From Bacteroidetes bacterium GWF2_29_10 (lineage in GTDB: Bacteria > Bacteroidota > Bacteroidia > Bacteroidales > GWE2-29-8): DNA of 44,678 nucleotides. The notes below the pieces were generated by a model. That model did not search any database and had not been told where the DNA came from. It saw only the letters and a program-made list of their open reading frames with translations. Positions 1 through 9,018 of the stretch are shown piece after piece. The stretch covers positions 6,004-50,681 of the forward strand of contig MEOD01000101.1 of NCBI GenBank assembly GCA_001768555.1. The letters run 5' to 3'. The first letter of the stretch is position 1. Every line of letters starts with the position of its first letter. A program made the position numbers and the translations under genes.

Positions 1-1
1 C

Positions 2-124
2 TATGGCAAATTAATAATGAAAGAACAATTGATTGACAATCTGCAATTAGATATAAAGCATCTGGAAAGTGGAATCTATTTCATAAAAATAGAAAATAAA
101 ACTCTAAAATTTATTAAACAATAA
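2..124 (+). CDS. C-terminal end of a T9SS-secreted protein (partial)
   Basis: Only the last 40 codons are inside the window; the frame is open from base 2 to TAA at 122-124. The tail ends in an L-x-SGIYFIKI segment followed by a basic KFIKQ end. That is the pattern of the type A C-terminal sorting domain, which directs cargo through the type IX secretion system of Bacteroidota (family knowledge). The catalytic or adhesive part lies upstream, so the protein's activity cannot be told. The gene converges on the leftward gene that ends at 171. Confidence 0.75.
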   Translation, partial: YGKLIMKEQLIDNLQLDIKHLESGIYFIKIENKTLKFIKQ

Positions 125-141
125 GCACTTGATATAAGTGT
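125..141 (+). terminator. Weak hairpin after the T9SS cargo gene
   Basis: CACTT (126-130) and AAGTG (136-140) form a five-pair stem around a GATAT loop one base after the stop codon, followed by a T-rich stretch. The stem is short, so this is only a possible terminator between two convergent genes. Confidence 0.25.
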
Positions 142-170
142 GAATATTATTGTTATTTGTTAGTTTTTAT

Positions 171-1790
171 TTAGTCAACTTTTAGTTTAGTTAACCATAA
201 AGCATCCCTTTTATCACTTTTCCCAACTAAAATTACTTCATTATTTGAATTAATAAGCATTGGATATTGCTTATCTAAAAAGTATTTATTTTTATCACCA
301 TCAGTTGGTTGTCCAGATGAAATAAATTCTCCAAATTCTCCTGTCATGAAATTTACCTTAGCCACACGCATATATTTCCCTTTACCTTCTACTTCTTCCT
401 GTATTAGTATTGAAAATGTATTATCTTGATTTATATTAATATTCATATTAATATGAGCATTACCAGTAGGACGAGTATATTGTGCAGTGAAATCTTCAGC
501 TAAAGCATTAGTGTATTCTTTAAAGAGTTTGCCAGTTTGGTCAAATTGTAAATAATGTAGATTTGTTCGTTTTTCTCCGTCTTTTTGTTGATAAACGAAT
601 AATACATGTCCATTTGCTAATTCAAATAATCCTTTATAAACACAAGAATGATTTTTTAGATTTTCATCAAATGTTATAAACTTCTTGTCGGAAGCTGGTT
701 TAGAAATATTTGTTTTTAGCTCTTCAGTAGTAGTTTGTGTTATATACTCTAATTGTTTATTAACCAACTTAGCAACAAAGAATGATGTGTTTTTCTTTTG
801 ATTTATTTTCCCTGTGATATATATGTTACCTGATTCTGCTTCTTCTACATCCCATACTTCCATATCTTCCAAACCATCAAAGTTATATTGAGCTTCTACT
901 GTACCTTCTTTATTTACAATTGTAACTGTTCTCCTTTTTGAACCTGTATTATAGTATTTATCAATACCCATACTTACTGGAGCTTTACCTGGATAGTCTT
1001 TAGTTATCAATAGTATTCTTTTTCCTTGAATTTCTTTTTTAACTTCCGTTTTTTGCACATAGTCAAATGGGATAAGAACCTTTTTTATGGTATTTAAATT
1101 TTCTGCATTAAATCTAACAGCACAATAAGCTAAAGATATACCAGCACATCCAACACCCATACCTGGTTGTTTTTCTTCTTTTACAAAAAGTTTAGGAAAT
1201 ACTTCACATAATACGACAAGGTCCCCCTTTGCATAATACCCTGGCTCATTATATCCCAAACTTCGAGGCGTGATTGGCTCATCATCAACATACATTGTTA
1301 AGATAGGTACTAATTTACGCTCATCATCGCTCTTTACTGTCATTTTCTCTTCTATAACTAATTTATCAGAATGATAGTTTAAGTCTGGACGATCAGAAAA
1401 AGAGTTATATGTTCGTTGTAAATACCCTTTTTCTATTTTCAACTCTTGAAAAAGCATAGTTTTGTTTACTTGAACAAATCTAGGTAAATCTTTAGTCCCT
1501 TCTAATTCAGTATGCTTGTTTTTTGTTTTAAATGTTTCGAAAGTTATATCATTTTCTTCTACTTTATTTAAATCCTGATCAAAAATATATTGTTTGAAAA
1601 CCATTTCCTTTTTTGGTTTACTTGATAGGACTATTTCAAATTGATTGTTATCTGTTTTCTTGGCAGAAACAATAGTTCCTTTTTGCAATTCTTTAGGGAT
1701 AGGAACCGTTATTTTATTAGTAAATGATTGAGCAGAAATATCTGCCACAAACACTCCCATAATTAAGAGGGATAAAAATTGTTTTTTCAT
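171..1790 (-). CDS. Exported protein of unknown function (539 aa)
   Basis: The protein starts with a clear signal peptide (MKKQFLSLLIMG, then a likely cut after ISAQ near residue 21). The rest is soluble-looking, rich in short beta-strand-like segments, with no membrane span after the signal. A stretch near residues 315-340 (WDVEEAESGNIYITGK) resembles the repeated blades of Bacteroidota beta-propeller-like proteins, but I cannot assign a family. No T9SS sorting tail is present: it ends in WLTKLKVD. It lies 27 bases after the barrel-like gene at 1818-2633 and is probably co-transcribed with it. The two may form an envelope pair, which is inference from position. Confidence 0.6.
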   Translation of the reverse strand: MKKQFLSLLIMGVFVADISAQSFTNKITVPIPKELQKGTIVSAKKTDNNQFEIVLSSKPKKEMVFKQYIFDQDLNKVEENDITFETFKTKNKHTELEGTKDLPRFVQVNKTMLFQELKIEKGYLQRTYNSFSDRPDLNYHSDKLVIEEKMTVKSDDERKLVPILTMYVDDEPITPRSLGYNEPGYYAKGDLVVLCEVFPKLFVKEEKQPGMGVGCAGISLAYCAVRFNAENLNTIKKVLIPFDYVQKTEVKKEIQGKRILLITKDYPGKAPVSMGIDKYYNTGSKRRTVTIVNKEGTVEAQYNFDGLEDMEVWDVEEAESGNIYITGKINQKKNTSFFVAKLVNKQLEYITQTTTEELKTNISKPASDKKFITFDENLKNHSCVYKGLFELANGHVLFVYQQKDGEKRTNLHYLQFDQTGKLFKEYTNALAEDFTAQYTRPTGNAHINMNININQDNTFSILIQEEVEGKGKYMRVAKVNFMTGEFGEFISSGQPTDGDKNKYFLDKQYPMLINSNNEVILVGKSDKRDALWLTKLKVD

Positions 1791-1817
1791 ATTTTTTCAG
1801 TTTTAGTTATTAACACA

Positions 1818-2633
1818 TTACCATAAATTTAATTTCCAACCTAAAACAAAATCAGTTCTTGAGTATTTAAAACTACTTCCAACTTCTTTCATTTTATCGG
1901 TTGCATTATCATAAATATAATCTTTTACTTTAGGCATTGCATATTTATCAAGACCTATAAAGAATCCATATTTAGTAAACAGTTCAAGATTCATTACATA
2001 AATTGTAGGCGATTTATACTTTTGTTTTCCATCTCCATTTGAATTTAAAACAGTTCCAACATTTAATTCTCCAATTGCTCTAACAGCCAACCAATTTGTA
2101 ATTGCATAATCAACGCCAACATAAGGTCCATAAGTAAATAAAATGTCTTTATATTTATTTTCTGGATATAGATTAGGGTCATATACAGATCCAAGAGAAG
2201 TAAAAGCCCATACACCACCGCCAATACCACCTCGTACAACAATTTTATCTTTAGCATAGAAATTTAACCCTAAACGCATATTCATCCAACTTGTAAGAAA
2301 ATTATCTTTTGGGGCTTCCTTACCTTTTAATATGACTCCCCATAAATCAGAGTAAATTAATACTCTTGCTTGATAATGAAATCCCCACTGTTTTTTATTT
2401 ACAGCTTCTGGCAAATCAAGCAATAAAAGAGGCAATGAAAATTCGGAAAATTTATTTTTATATGTTTCACTTGGATTTTTTATTTGCATTGATTTATATG
2501 CTGACGAAGAACTATTAAATGTTGAAGAAACAATAGTAAAGCCTAAATCTCTTCTTTTATAAAAATCTTCTAAATTTTGAGAATAACTATAAACATTAAC
2601 AAAAACTAGCATTAATAAAATCATTCTTTTCAT
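1818..2633 (-). CDS. Outer-membrane beta-barrel-like protein (271 aa)
   Basis: An N-terminal signal peptide (MKRMILLMLVFVNVYSYSQ) is followed by alternating amphipathic strands rich in Gly, Tyr and Trp, such as RLGLNFYAKDKIVVRGGIGGG and ITNWLAVRAIGELNVGT. It ends in a strand finishing WKLNLW, with the terminal aromatic residue that BAM-inserted outer-membrane proteins usually carry. Length and pattern fit a small 8-12-stranded barrel of unknown role. It is the first gene of a leftward pair with the 539-residue exported protein. A TAnnTTTG-type box (2703-2710) lies about 70 bases upstream of its ATG. Confidence 0.6.
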   Translation of the reverse strand: MKRMILLMLVFVNVYSYSQNLEDFYKRRDLGFTIVSSTFNSSSSAYKSMQIKNPSETYKNKFSEFSLPLLLLDLPEAVNKKQWGFHYQARVLIYSDLWGVILKGKEAPKDNFLTSWMNMRLGLNFYAKDKIVVRGGIGGGVWAFTSLGSVYDPNLYPENKYKDILFTYGPYVGVDYAITNWLAVRAIGELNVGTVLNSNGDGKQKYKSPTIYVMNLELFTKYGFFIGLDKYAMPKVKDYIYDNATDKMKEVGSSFKYSRTDFVLGWKLNLW

Positions 2634-2702
2634 AGCTAAAAATCTTATTTTTATTAAGTAATTACTATTATTTAAGTATTATAAACTTATGTTTTAATAA
2701 GG

Positions 2703-2710
2703 CAAAAATA
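2703..2710 (-). promoter_or_regulatory. -7 promoter box for the leftward barrel gene
   Basis: Read leftward the box is TATTTTTG followed by C, an exact match to the Bacteroidota -7 consensus TAnnTTTG. A TTG lies only 15 bases upstream (2726-2728), shorter than the usual spacing, so the -33 element is uncertain. It would give a leader of about 65 bases. Confidence 0.45.
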
Positions 2711-2872
2711 CACTTTTTATATTAACAATATAAAAAAAAATTATTTGCATTTGGTTTAAAGTGGTATATATTTCATAAAAATTAAAATTAAAAAATTAAA
2801 ATTTAGTAAAAAATAATATTACAATGCTTTAACTGCTATGTACTAAATTTTTGAAATATAAAATTGCAAAAA

Positions 2873-2907
2873 TTGCTTCAATAAATATATAAAAATTGTT
2901 ATTTTTG
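2873..2907 (+). promoter_or_regulatory. Promoter of the short-chain dehydrogenase gene
   Basis: TATTTTTG at 2900-2907 matches the Bacteroidota -7 consensus TAnnTTTG. A TTG at 2873-2875 lies 24 bases upstream, slightly wider than the usual 19-21. The predicted start of transcription falls at or beside the palindrome at 2917-2934. Confidence 0.45.
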
Positions 2908-2916
2908 TATATTATT

Positions 2917-2934
2917 TAGCATAATATTATGCTA
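2917..2934. promoter_or_regulatory. 18-bp perfect palindrome, candidate operator
   Basis: TAGCATAATATTATGCTA reads the same on both strands with no spacer. It sits 10 bases after the -7 box and 44 bases before the dehydrogenase ATG, where a repressor dimer would block initiation. The sequence is AT-rich, like its surroundings, but nine exact pairs including G:C pairs are more than most local AT palindromes show. No regulator gene is adjacent. Confidence 0.45.
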
Positions 2935-2978
2935 TTCTTTTTTTTAAAGTACGTAATAATGCAACTATTAATTAAATT

Positions 2979-3800
2979 ATGAAAAAAGTAGTATTAATAA
3001 CTGGAGCTTCATCTGGAATAGGAAAAGAGACTGCCTTACTATTAATTAAGCAAGGTTTTATTGTATATGGGGCCGCACGAAGATTAGATAAAATGCAAGA
3101 TCTAAAGGAAGCAGGCGTACACTTATTGCAAATGGATGTTACAGAAGATGCCTCGATGGTTAAAGGGGTTCATGAAATAATTGACAATGAAAAACGTATA
3201 GATATTTTAGTTAATAATGCAGGCTATGGCTCTTATGGAGCATTGGAAGATGTGCCTATGACAGAAGCAAAATATCAATTTGAAGTAAATGTTTTTGGAT
3301 TAGCTAGATTAACACAATTAATCATTCCTTACATGAGGGAACAAAAATCAGGAAAAATAATAAATATATCATCAATTGCAGGAAACTTTGGAGAACCACA
3401 TGGGACATGGTATCATTCTAGCAAATATGCTGTAGAGGGATTAAGTGATTGCTTGAGAATGGAATTAAAGCAGTTTGGTATAAATGTAGTTGTTATTCAA
3501 CCTGGATTGATTAAAACAGAATGGAACAATATAGCTCGTGAAAACTTAATTAAAGTTTCTGGACATACGGCTTATAAAGACCTAGTAAACAAACATGCTA
3601 AGATGTTATCAAATGCCGATAATATGGGTTCAAAACCAATTGTAATAGCAAAAGTAATAGTAAAAGCAATTAATTCAAACAATCCAAAAACAAGATATAT
3701 TGCTGGTTCTGGCGCACATCCTATTTTGTTTCTAAAAAGGATATTGACTGATAAAATGTTTGACAAAATAGAGTTAAGTCTTTTTCGAATGATGAAGTAA
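2979..3800 (+). CDS. Short-chain dehydrogenase/reductase (273 aa)
   Basis: A classical SDR: an NAD(P)-dependent oxidoreductase with a Rossmann fold, likely cytosolic. Visible motifs are the cofactor-binding TGASSGIG (8-15), NNAG (79-82), the catalytic Ser in NISS (131-132) and the YHSSK signature with Tyr145 and Lys149. AARR at 32-35 after the second strand favours NADP(H). The length is slightly above the 250-residue norm because of a C-terminal extension (about 215-273) ending in a hydrophobic patch, as seen in SDRs acting on lipid or sterol-like substrates. The substrate cannot be told. It appears to be transcribed alone from the promoter at 2873-2907, over a palindrome that may be its operator. 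Confidence 0.9.
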   Translation: MKKVVLITGASSGIGKETALLLIKQGFIVYGAARRLDKMQDLKEAGVHLLQMDVTEDASMVKGVHEIIDNEKRIDILVNNAGYGSYGALEDVPMTEAKYQFEVNVFGLARLTQLIIPYMREQKSGKIINISSIAGNFGEPHGTWYHSSKYAVEGLSDCLRMELKQFGINVVVIQPGLIKTEWNNIARENLIKVSGHTAYKDLVNKHAKMLSNADNMGSKPIVIAKVIVKAINSNNPKTRYIAGSGAHPILFLKRILTDKMFDKIELSLFRMMK

Positions 3801-3959
3801 TTCCCAAAAGCTTTAGCAAACAATAAGTTTCTCTAGAACCACCGTTATTATTTAACATTACCTTAACAATTTATTTAAGTAATATTAAACTGCTATTTAC
3901 ATTAGCTTAATATTAGGATTGTTATTTTGCATTGTTAAATTAAATTTAAAACAGTGCTT

Positions 3960-6842
3960 ATGTGTATTTTAAAAAAACTACTTATTTTATTTATTCTAAA
4001 TATTATTTCCTTATCATTAATTTATGCACAAGGAAGTAGCTTGCAAGCAAATAATATTGGACATACATCTAATGACTTAAACAAAACCGTAAAGGATGGG
4101 AAAATTGTAGGTCAAGTTATAGATGAGAAAACAAATGAAACATTGATTGGGGTTACTATTATTGTTGGAGATAAGAAATACTCAACTGCAACAGATATTG
4201 AAGGAAGATATGAATTAAGAAATATTCCACCAGGAACATATAATATTACGTATAGATTTATTTCTTATGCAACAAAAACTATAGAACATCTAAAAGTAGA
4301 GTCTGGACAAACAGTAAATATGAATGTAACTTTATCGGAGTCATTTAGTGAATTAGGCGAAATTGTTGTTACAGCTAAAATGCAGAAAGAAAGCATAAAT
4401 TCTGTATTAAATATTCAAAAGAATAATATTGCCATATCAGATGGTATCTCCGCTGAATCTATTAAAAAATCATCAGATAAAAGCACAGGTGATGTTTTGA
4501 AACGTATAAGTGGCACATCTATTCAGAATAATAAATTTGTTGTTATAAGAGGATTAAATGATAGATATAATATAGCTATGCTTAATGGGAGCTTATTACC
4601 AAGCACAGAACCTGATCGTAAAGCATTCTCTTTTGACATGTTCCCATCTGCATTACTCGACAATATGATGGTTACCAAAACGGCTTCACCTGATTTACCT
4701 GGCGAATTTTCAGGAGGTATAATTATGCTAAACACCAAAGATATTCCTGAGGAAAATTTCTTTAATTTTTCTATAGGGACTAGCTATCATTCTACTTCAA
4801 CATTTAATGATTTTTATAAATACAAAGGCGGAAAAACAGATTTTTTAGGATTTGATGATGGCACTCGTAAATTGCCATTGGGAATACCTGAATCTGACGA
4901 TTTTCAAAAGGCAGATAATAGTCAAAAAGCAGAATACACAAAGCTATTTGCTAATGATTGGTATATTTACAAGAGAAAAAGAGGCGTTTTACCTAGTCAA
5001 AGCTATTCCTTGTCAACAGGATGGAAAAACAAAGTATTCAAAAAAGACATGGGAGGTATTTTCCTCTTAACGTATAATAATTCATCTAAAATACAAAATA
5101 GTGTTAGAAGTGATTATGATAATGATTTTGATGCAAATACCACAAGACAATTGTATAAGTATAATGACACTGTATATAAAAGCAGTATATTGATTGGGGC
5201 AATTTTTAATGCTGGAATAAAATTAAATGACAAAAATAAAATTTCTTTAAATAATACTTTTAACAATAATGCTGAAGACCAAACAATAATAAGAAATGGA
5301 GTCAATATGGAGCAAAACCAAGAAGTAAAACGTTATGCTCTTCAATACACTTCAACTCAATTGTTCTCAACTCAATTAGGAGGTGAACATTTTATTGAAG
5401 CTAATAAATCTAAATTGAAATGGTCAGCAGGTCGTACTTACACAAAAAGAAATATTCCTAATTTCAGAAAACTATACTATTATAAAAATATTGATGACGC
5501 TGATGATACCGCAATGACAGCTTATGTTCCTTACACACCATCTCCATCTTATGGAGGAAGGTTTTACTCCGAATTAGAAGAAAAATTATATAACTTCAAT
5601 GCTGATTATCAAATGCCATTTAAATTATTTGAAGAAAAACAAAATATTAAGATTGGTTATAGTTTCCAAAATCGTTTCAGAGATTTTGGAGCAAGGGTAA
5701 TGGGTATGAAAATATACAATCCAATGTATTTCAATAATGAATTGTGCGAATTAGATCCATACCAAATATTTAACAATTATAATATTGGCTCAAAAGGATT
5801 TGTATTGGATGAAATAACGAACAAATCAGATAAATATAATGCTTCAACAGAACTACACGCAGGCTATCTAATGTTCGAAAATAAATTTAACAAAGTTAGA
5901 ATGGGATGGGGTGTTCGTATAGAAGACTTTACTCAACAGTTGAATTCTTTTAATTATTCAAATGAAAAGATTAATATTGACACAAACTATGTTGACATAC
6001 TTCCTTCATGCAATTTTACTTATGGATTAACAGACAAAAGTAATATTAGAATATCCGTGTCAAAAACAATATCAAGACCTGAGTTCAGAGAAATAGCTCC
6101 TTTTGCATTCTATGATTTTAATACTAGCTCTGTTTTAACAGGAGAACCTACCCTATACAGAACAAACGTTTATAACGCCGACTTCCGTTTTGAAATATTC
6201 CCTAAAAATGGACAAGTATTTTCTACTAGCATATTTTACAAAAGATTTGACAAACCTATTGAGCAAATATATTTCAGAGGCTCTGGAACAAGTTTTCGTA
6301 CATACACTAATGCTGATTACGCTAACAACATAGGAGCAGAGTTAGAATTTAGAAAAAACATGGACTTCTTAGGAAAACTTCTAAATGTGAATATGGATGA
6401 TTTTACTTTGTTCTCTAACTTTGCTTATATTTCATCAAAAGTAACACTTAAAAACGCTAATCAAAATGAAGTAGAAAAACGTCCATTACAAGGACAATCT
6501 CCATACATAATTAATTGTGGTATTGAATATACAAACAAAAAACATAATTTTAGTTCAAGCTTATTATACAATAAAATTGGCAAACGTATTAGTGAAGTAG
6601 GTTCATCTGGTTATCCTAATATATACGAAAACCCAAGAAATCTAGTAGACTTCCAAATAAGCAAAAAAGTATTTAAGCAAAAAGGTGAAGTAAAGTTAAA
6701 TATATCTGACATTCTTAAAAATGACTATATATTCTACCAAGATGACAATCAAGATAAAAAATACACAGAAGGAACAGACAGTGTAATCAATAGAATTGAA
6801 GTTGGAACAAGCATTTCTCTATCTTTATCAATAAAATTATAA
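3960..6842 (+). CDS. TonB-dependent outer-membrane receptor (960 aa)
   Basis: An outer-membrane gated channel for energised uptake. After a signal peptide (MCILKKLLILFILN to about residue 24) comes a carboxypeptidase-regulatory-like beta-sandwich (about 45-130; GQVIDEKTNETLIGVTIIV, DIEGRYELRNIPPGTYNI). Then follow the plug (about 135-265; VVIRGLNDRYNIAMLNGSLLP, GEFSGGIIML) and a long beta-barrel ending ISLSLSIKL. I place the start at ATG 3960; a GTG at 3954 in frame would add two residues. No SusD partner follows, so this is probably not a polysaccharide-utilisation receptor. The ligand is unknown. Confidence 0.85.
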   Translation: MCILKKLLILFILNIISLSLIYAQGSSLQANNIGHTSNDLNKTVKDGKIVGQVIDEKTNETLIGVTIIVGDKKYSTATDIEGRYELRNIPPGTYNITYRFISYATKTIEHLKVESGQTVNMNVTLSESFSELGEIVVTAKMQKESINSVLNIQKNNIAISDGISAESIKKSSDKSTGDVLKRISGTSIQNNKFVVIRGLNDRYNIAMLNGSLLPSTEPDRKAFSFDMFPSALLDNMMVTKTASPDLPGEFSGGIIMLNTKDIPEENFFNFSIGTSYHSTSTFNDFYKYKGGKTDFLGFDDGTRKLPLGIPESDDFQKADNSQKAEYTKLFANDWYIYKRKRGVLPSQSYSLSTGWKNKVFKKDMGGIFLLTYNNSSKIQNSVRSDYDNDFDANTTRQLYKYNDTVYKSSILIGAIFNAGIKLNDKNKISLNNTFNNNAEDQTIIRNGVNMEQNQEVKRYALQYTSTQLFSTQLGGEHFIEANKSKLKWSAGRTYTKRNIPNFRKLYYYKNIDDADDTAMTAYVPYTPSPSYGGRFYSELEEKLYNFNADYQMPFKLFEEKQNIKIGYSFQNRFRDFGARVMGMKIYNPMYFNNELCELDPYQIFNNYNIGSKGFVLDEITNKSDKYNASTELHAGYLMFENKFNKVRMGWGVRIEDFTQQLNSFNYSNEKINIDTNYVDILPSCNFTYGLTDKSNIRISVSKTISRPEFREIAPFAFYDFNTSSVLTGEPTLYRTNVYNADFRFEIFPKNGQVFSTSIFYKRFDKPIEQIYFRGSGTSFRTYTNADYANNIGAELEFRKNMDFLGKLLNVNMDDFTLFSNFAYISSKVTLKNANQNEVEKRPLQGQSPYIINCGIEYTNKKHNFSSSLLYNKIGKRISEVGSSGYPNIYENPRNLVDFQISKKVFKQKGEVKLNISDILKNDYIFYQDDNQDKKYTEGTDSVINRIEVGTSISLSLSIKL

Positions 6843-6886
6843 GAGTGAAAGGGTTTATCAAAATTAATACCTAAACTACTTTATTC

Positions 6887-7999
6887 CTATCGCCATTTAA
6901 CTTTTACAAATATAGACACTATTGCAGTCATTACAACATAGAAAATATTGAATAAAGAAAGCTTTAGAAAGGAATGACATTGTATATTGAAGTATTTGCT
7001 TGATGTTTTCAATAGCTTGTAATCAATAAAAATCTTAACAATAAATGTAAATAAAAATAAAGAAATTATAGAATGATTGAAAGAAGCAGAAGCAAACGAC
7101 AGAGTTAATATTTGAAAGTTTGTTAGGAATACAATAAGACCTATTAAAAAGCTTAGAGAATATATATTATTGTAATTTTTGGAAACCCAACGCATGCGTT
7201 GCTTTATAAACGAATTTCCAGAACTGACACTATTTGTAATAACTATTACCTCAGGACTCTTCACAAACATCAAATCGTTTGGATATGCGTTTAATACTGA
7301 TTGCATTAAAAAATAATCATCTCCTGATGGAATTGAAATATTGTCACAATAAGGATTTAACTCAATAAAAACTTGCTTATCATACATTATATTGGCTCCA
7401 CTACACATTATGGGTCGCTTTGAAAAAAACGAAGCTCCTGTAATTAGCATCAACCCGCTCATCTCTATTGATTGAAAATAGGACAAAAAACTACTATTCC
7501 CTTTAGCAATAACTGGTGCTGCAATAAATTTTGGCTTATACCTATTGTAAAAACAAACTAATGTGCTTAGCCATTTCGATGAATAAGTGCAGTCGCTGTC
7601 TGTTGTTATTATTAGATTTCCTTTAGATTGATTAACGGCTACGTTTATAGCACTTTTCTTTCCTTTAAGGTTGAGGTCTGCAAGTTGAATATATTTGATT
7701 TGCAAATTATTATTAATATTGCGTATTTCATTAATATAGCTATTATCATCTGAATTATCATCCACGATTATCACTTCATATTTTGAATGATTATAGTCCT
7801 GACTAGCGATACTATTTAAACATACAATAATGTTTTCTGGCTCATTTTTCACTGGAATAATTATTGACACAAAGTTGCCACATTCTGCTTCATCAAGGCA
7901 CTTAAAATCAGGTTCTTTTTCCCATGCATAAACATAATACCCAATTACTGCTGCATAAAAAAGAATTACAAACAGACAGATTGTGGTTATTATTATCAT
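6887..7999 (-). CDS. Membrane family 2 glycosyltransferase (370 aa)
   Basis: A processive-type GT2 enzyme that transfers sugar from a nucleotide-sugar on the cytoplasmic face. It has an N-terminal membrane anchor (1-25), the GT-A core opening with VSIIIPVKNEPENI (44-57), VIIVDDNSDDN (77-87), the metal-binding DSD (134-136), an acidic GDD (226-228) and QRMRW (267-271), matching the Q-x-x-RW acceptor motif. Two or three membrane segments follow (about 280-365). Its start overlaps the stop of the flippase-like gene by 4 bases, implying coupled translation. With that neighbour it may build and flip a lipid-linked glycan; the product is unknown. Confidence 0.85.
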   Translation of the reverse strand: MIIITTICLFVILFYAAVIGYYVYAWEKEPDFKCLDEAECGNFVSIIIPVKNEPENIIVCLNSIASQDYNHSKYEVIIVDDNSDDNSYINEIRNINNNLQIKYIQLADLNLKGKKSAINVAVNQSKGNLIITTDSDCTYSSKWLSTLVCFYNRYKPKFIAAPVIAKGNSSFLSYFQSIEMSGLMLITGASFFSKRPIMCSGANIMYDKQVFIELNPYCDNISIPSGDDYFLMQSVLNAYPNDLMFVKSPEVIVITNSVSSGNSFIKQRMRWVSKNYNNIYSLSFLIGLIVFLTNFQILTLSFASASFNHSIISLFLFTFIVKIFIDYKLLKTSSKYFNIQCHSFLKLSLFNIFYVVMTAIVSIFVKVKWR

Positions 8000-9003
8000 T
8001 TAGATAGAGCTTTAGAATTAGTTATAAAATTAAAACTTAGCAATGTCAACCATCCCATAATAGCTGGAATTGCTAGATTTATAATCCATATAAAAACTGT
8101 GGAAAATATAATCGCAGACTTGGCTATTGAATCAATATCCGTAAAGCTATAACTGAATATAAATAAAGCAACAGAGCCTTTCACTCCTATTTCAAAAAGC
8201 GCAATAGTTGGAATAACTGACATTATGAAAAACAAAATAGAAACCATCATTAATGAATCAACTATTGAAATATTCAATCCGAAAAACACGAGAACTATGT
8301 AATATTGAAAAATAAAAATCCCGTATCTTATTAACGATAGAATCAAAACATTAAACAACTCTTTAAAGGAGTACCGTTCAAAAACAGATGTATACTTGAT
8401 TAGCAAGCTGAACCGTTTCAAATAATTATTTACTTTGTTTATATTAAAGAAGGCATAAATCAAACAAAACAAAACAATGACATCTATCAAAACGCCTATC
8501 TTTAAAATGTTTAAATCAATATCCATATAAATGTAAGCAAAGAATGGAATAAAAAATCCCGCAACAATAATAGTAATTAATTGTTGACTCAAACTTCCTA
8601 ATATGGTTATCAATATTGCCTTTATCCTGCTCTCTTTTGCTCTTAATACAAATATCCGACCTCCGTATTCTCCTATGCGATTAGGAGTAAAAATACTTAT
8701 GCTAACTCCTGCAAACACTGCAAACACTGACTTTAGCATCGTTATATTTTCTACTTTACGTATAAGATACCTCCATTTAACAGCCTCTATAAACCAATTT
8801 ACAAACATCAAAAAGATTGTAAAAAGTATAAATTCTATAACGTAAACTGATTGTACATTTTGCAAATGATTATATACAAGATTTAGCTTATTGTCTGTAA
8901 ATAATTGCTTGTATATGTATAAAAAAGAAACTAATACAATTATAATCTTAATTATTGTATTTATCCATTTCCTATTAATATTTGCAAAATACTTAATCTG
9001 CAT
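7996..9003 (-). CDS. Flippase-like / LPG-synthase TM-region family protein
   Basis: A polytopic inner-membrane protein with seven or eight hydrophobic segments across its 335 residues. Its pattern fits the lysylphosphatidylglycerol-synthase transmembrane region family (UPF0104, AglD/YbhN-like): an N-terminal KWINTIIKIIIVLVSF helix, then FAGVSISIFTPNRIGEYGGR near 95-115, a typical conserved loop of this family. It lacks the soluble aminoacyl-transferase domain of true MprF. I choose the ATG at 9003; a TTG at 9012 would add three residues. It sits 15 bases after rlmN and overlaps the glycosyltransferase by 4 bases, so a role in lipid or glycolipid transfer is likely but inferred. Confidence 0.8.
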   Translation of the reverse strand: MQIKYFANINRKWINTIIKIIIVLVSFLYIYKQLFTDNKLNLVYNHLQNVQSVYVIEFILFTIFLMFVNWFIEAVKWRYLIRKVENITMLKSVFAVFAGVSISIFTPNRIGEYGGRIFVLRAKESRIKAILITILGSLSQQLITIIVAGFFIPFFAYIYMDIDLNILKIGVLIDVIVLFCLIYAFFNINKVNNYLKRFSLLIKYTSVFERYSFKELFNVLILSLIRYGIFIFQYYIVLVFFGLNISIVDSLMMVSILFFIMSVIPTIALFEIGVKGSVALFIFSYSFTDIDSIAKSAIIFSTVFIWIINLAIPAIMGWLTLLSFNFITNSKALSK

Positions 9004-9018
9004 ACATAACAAACTATT

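Larger units (their letters stand above)
2634..2978. other. Divergent intergenic region, 345 bases
   Basis: This very AT-rich gap separates the leftward barrel-like gene from the rightward dehydrogenase. It holds a -7-like box for each direction (2703-2710 leftward, 2900-2907 rightward) and an 18-bp perfect palindrome at 2917-2934. I see no reading frame or RNA gene in it. Confidence 0.6.

Noticed and set aside
3960-6842. SusC-type polysaccharide-utilisation locus
   Set aside because: No SusD-like lipoprotein, glycoside hydrolase or sensor gene is near either TonB receptor.
6842-6890. Terminator between the first TonB receptor and the glycosyltransferase
   Set aside because: No inverted repeat with a T-run could be found in the short gap between the two convergent genes.
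9004-9012. TTG start for the flippase-like protein
   Set aside because: An ATG three codons later (9003) gives a normal start; TTG starts look rare in this window.
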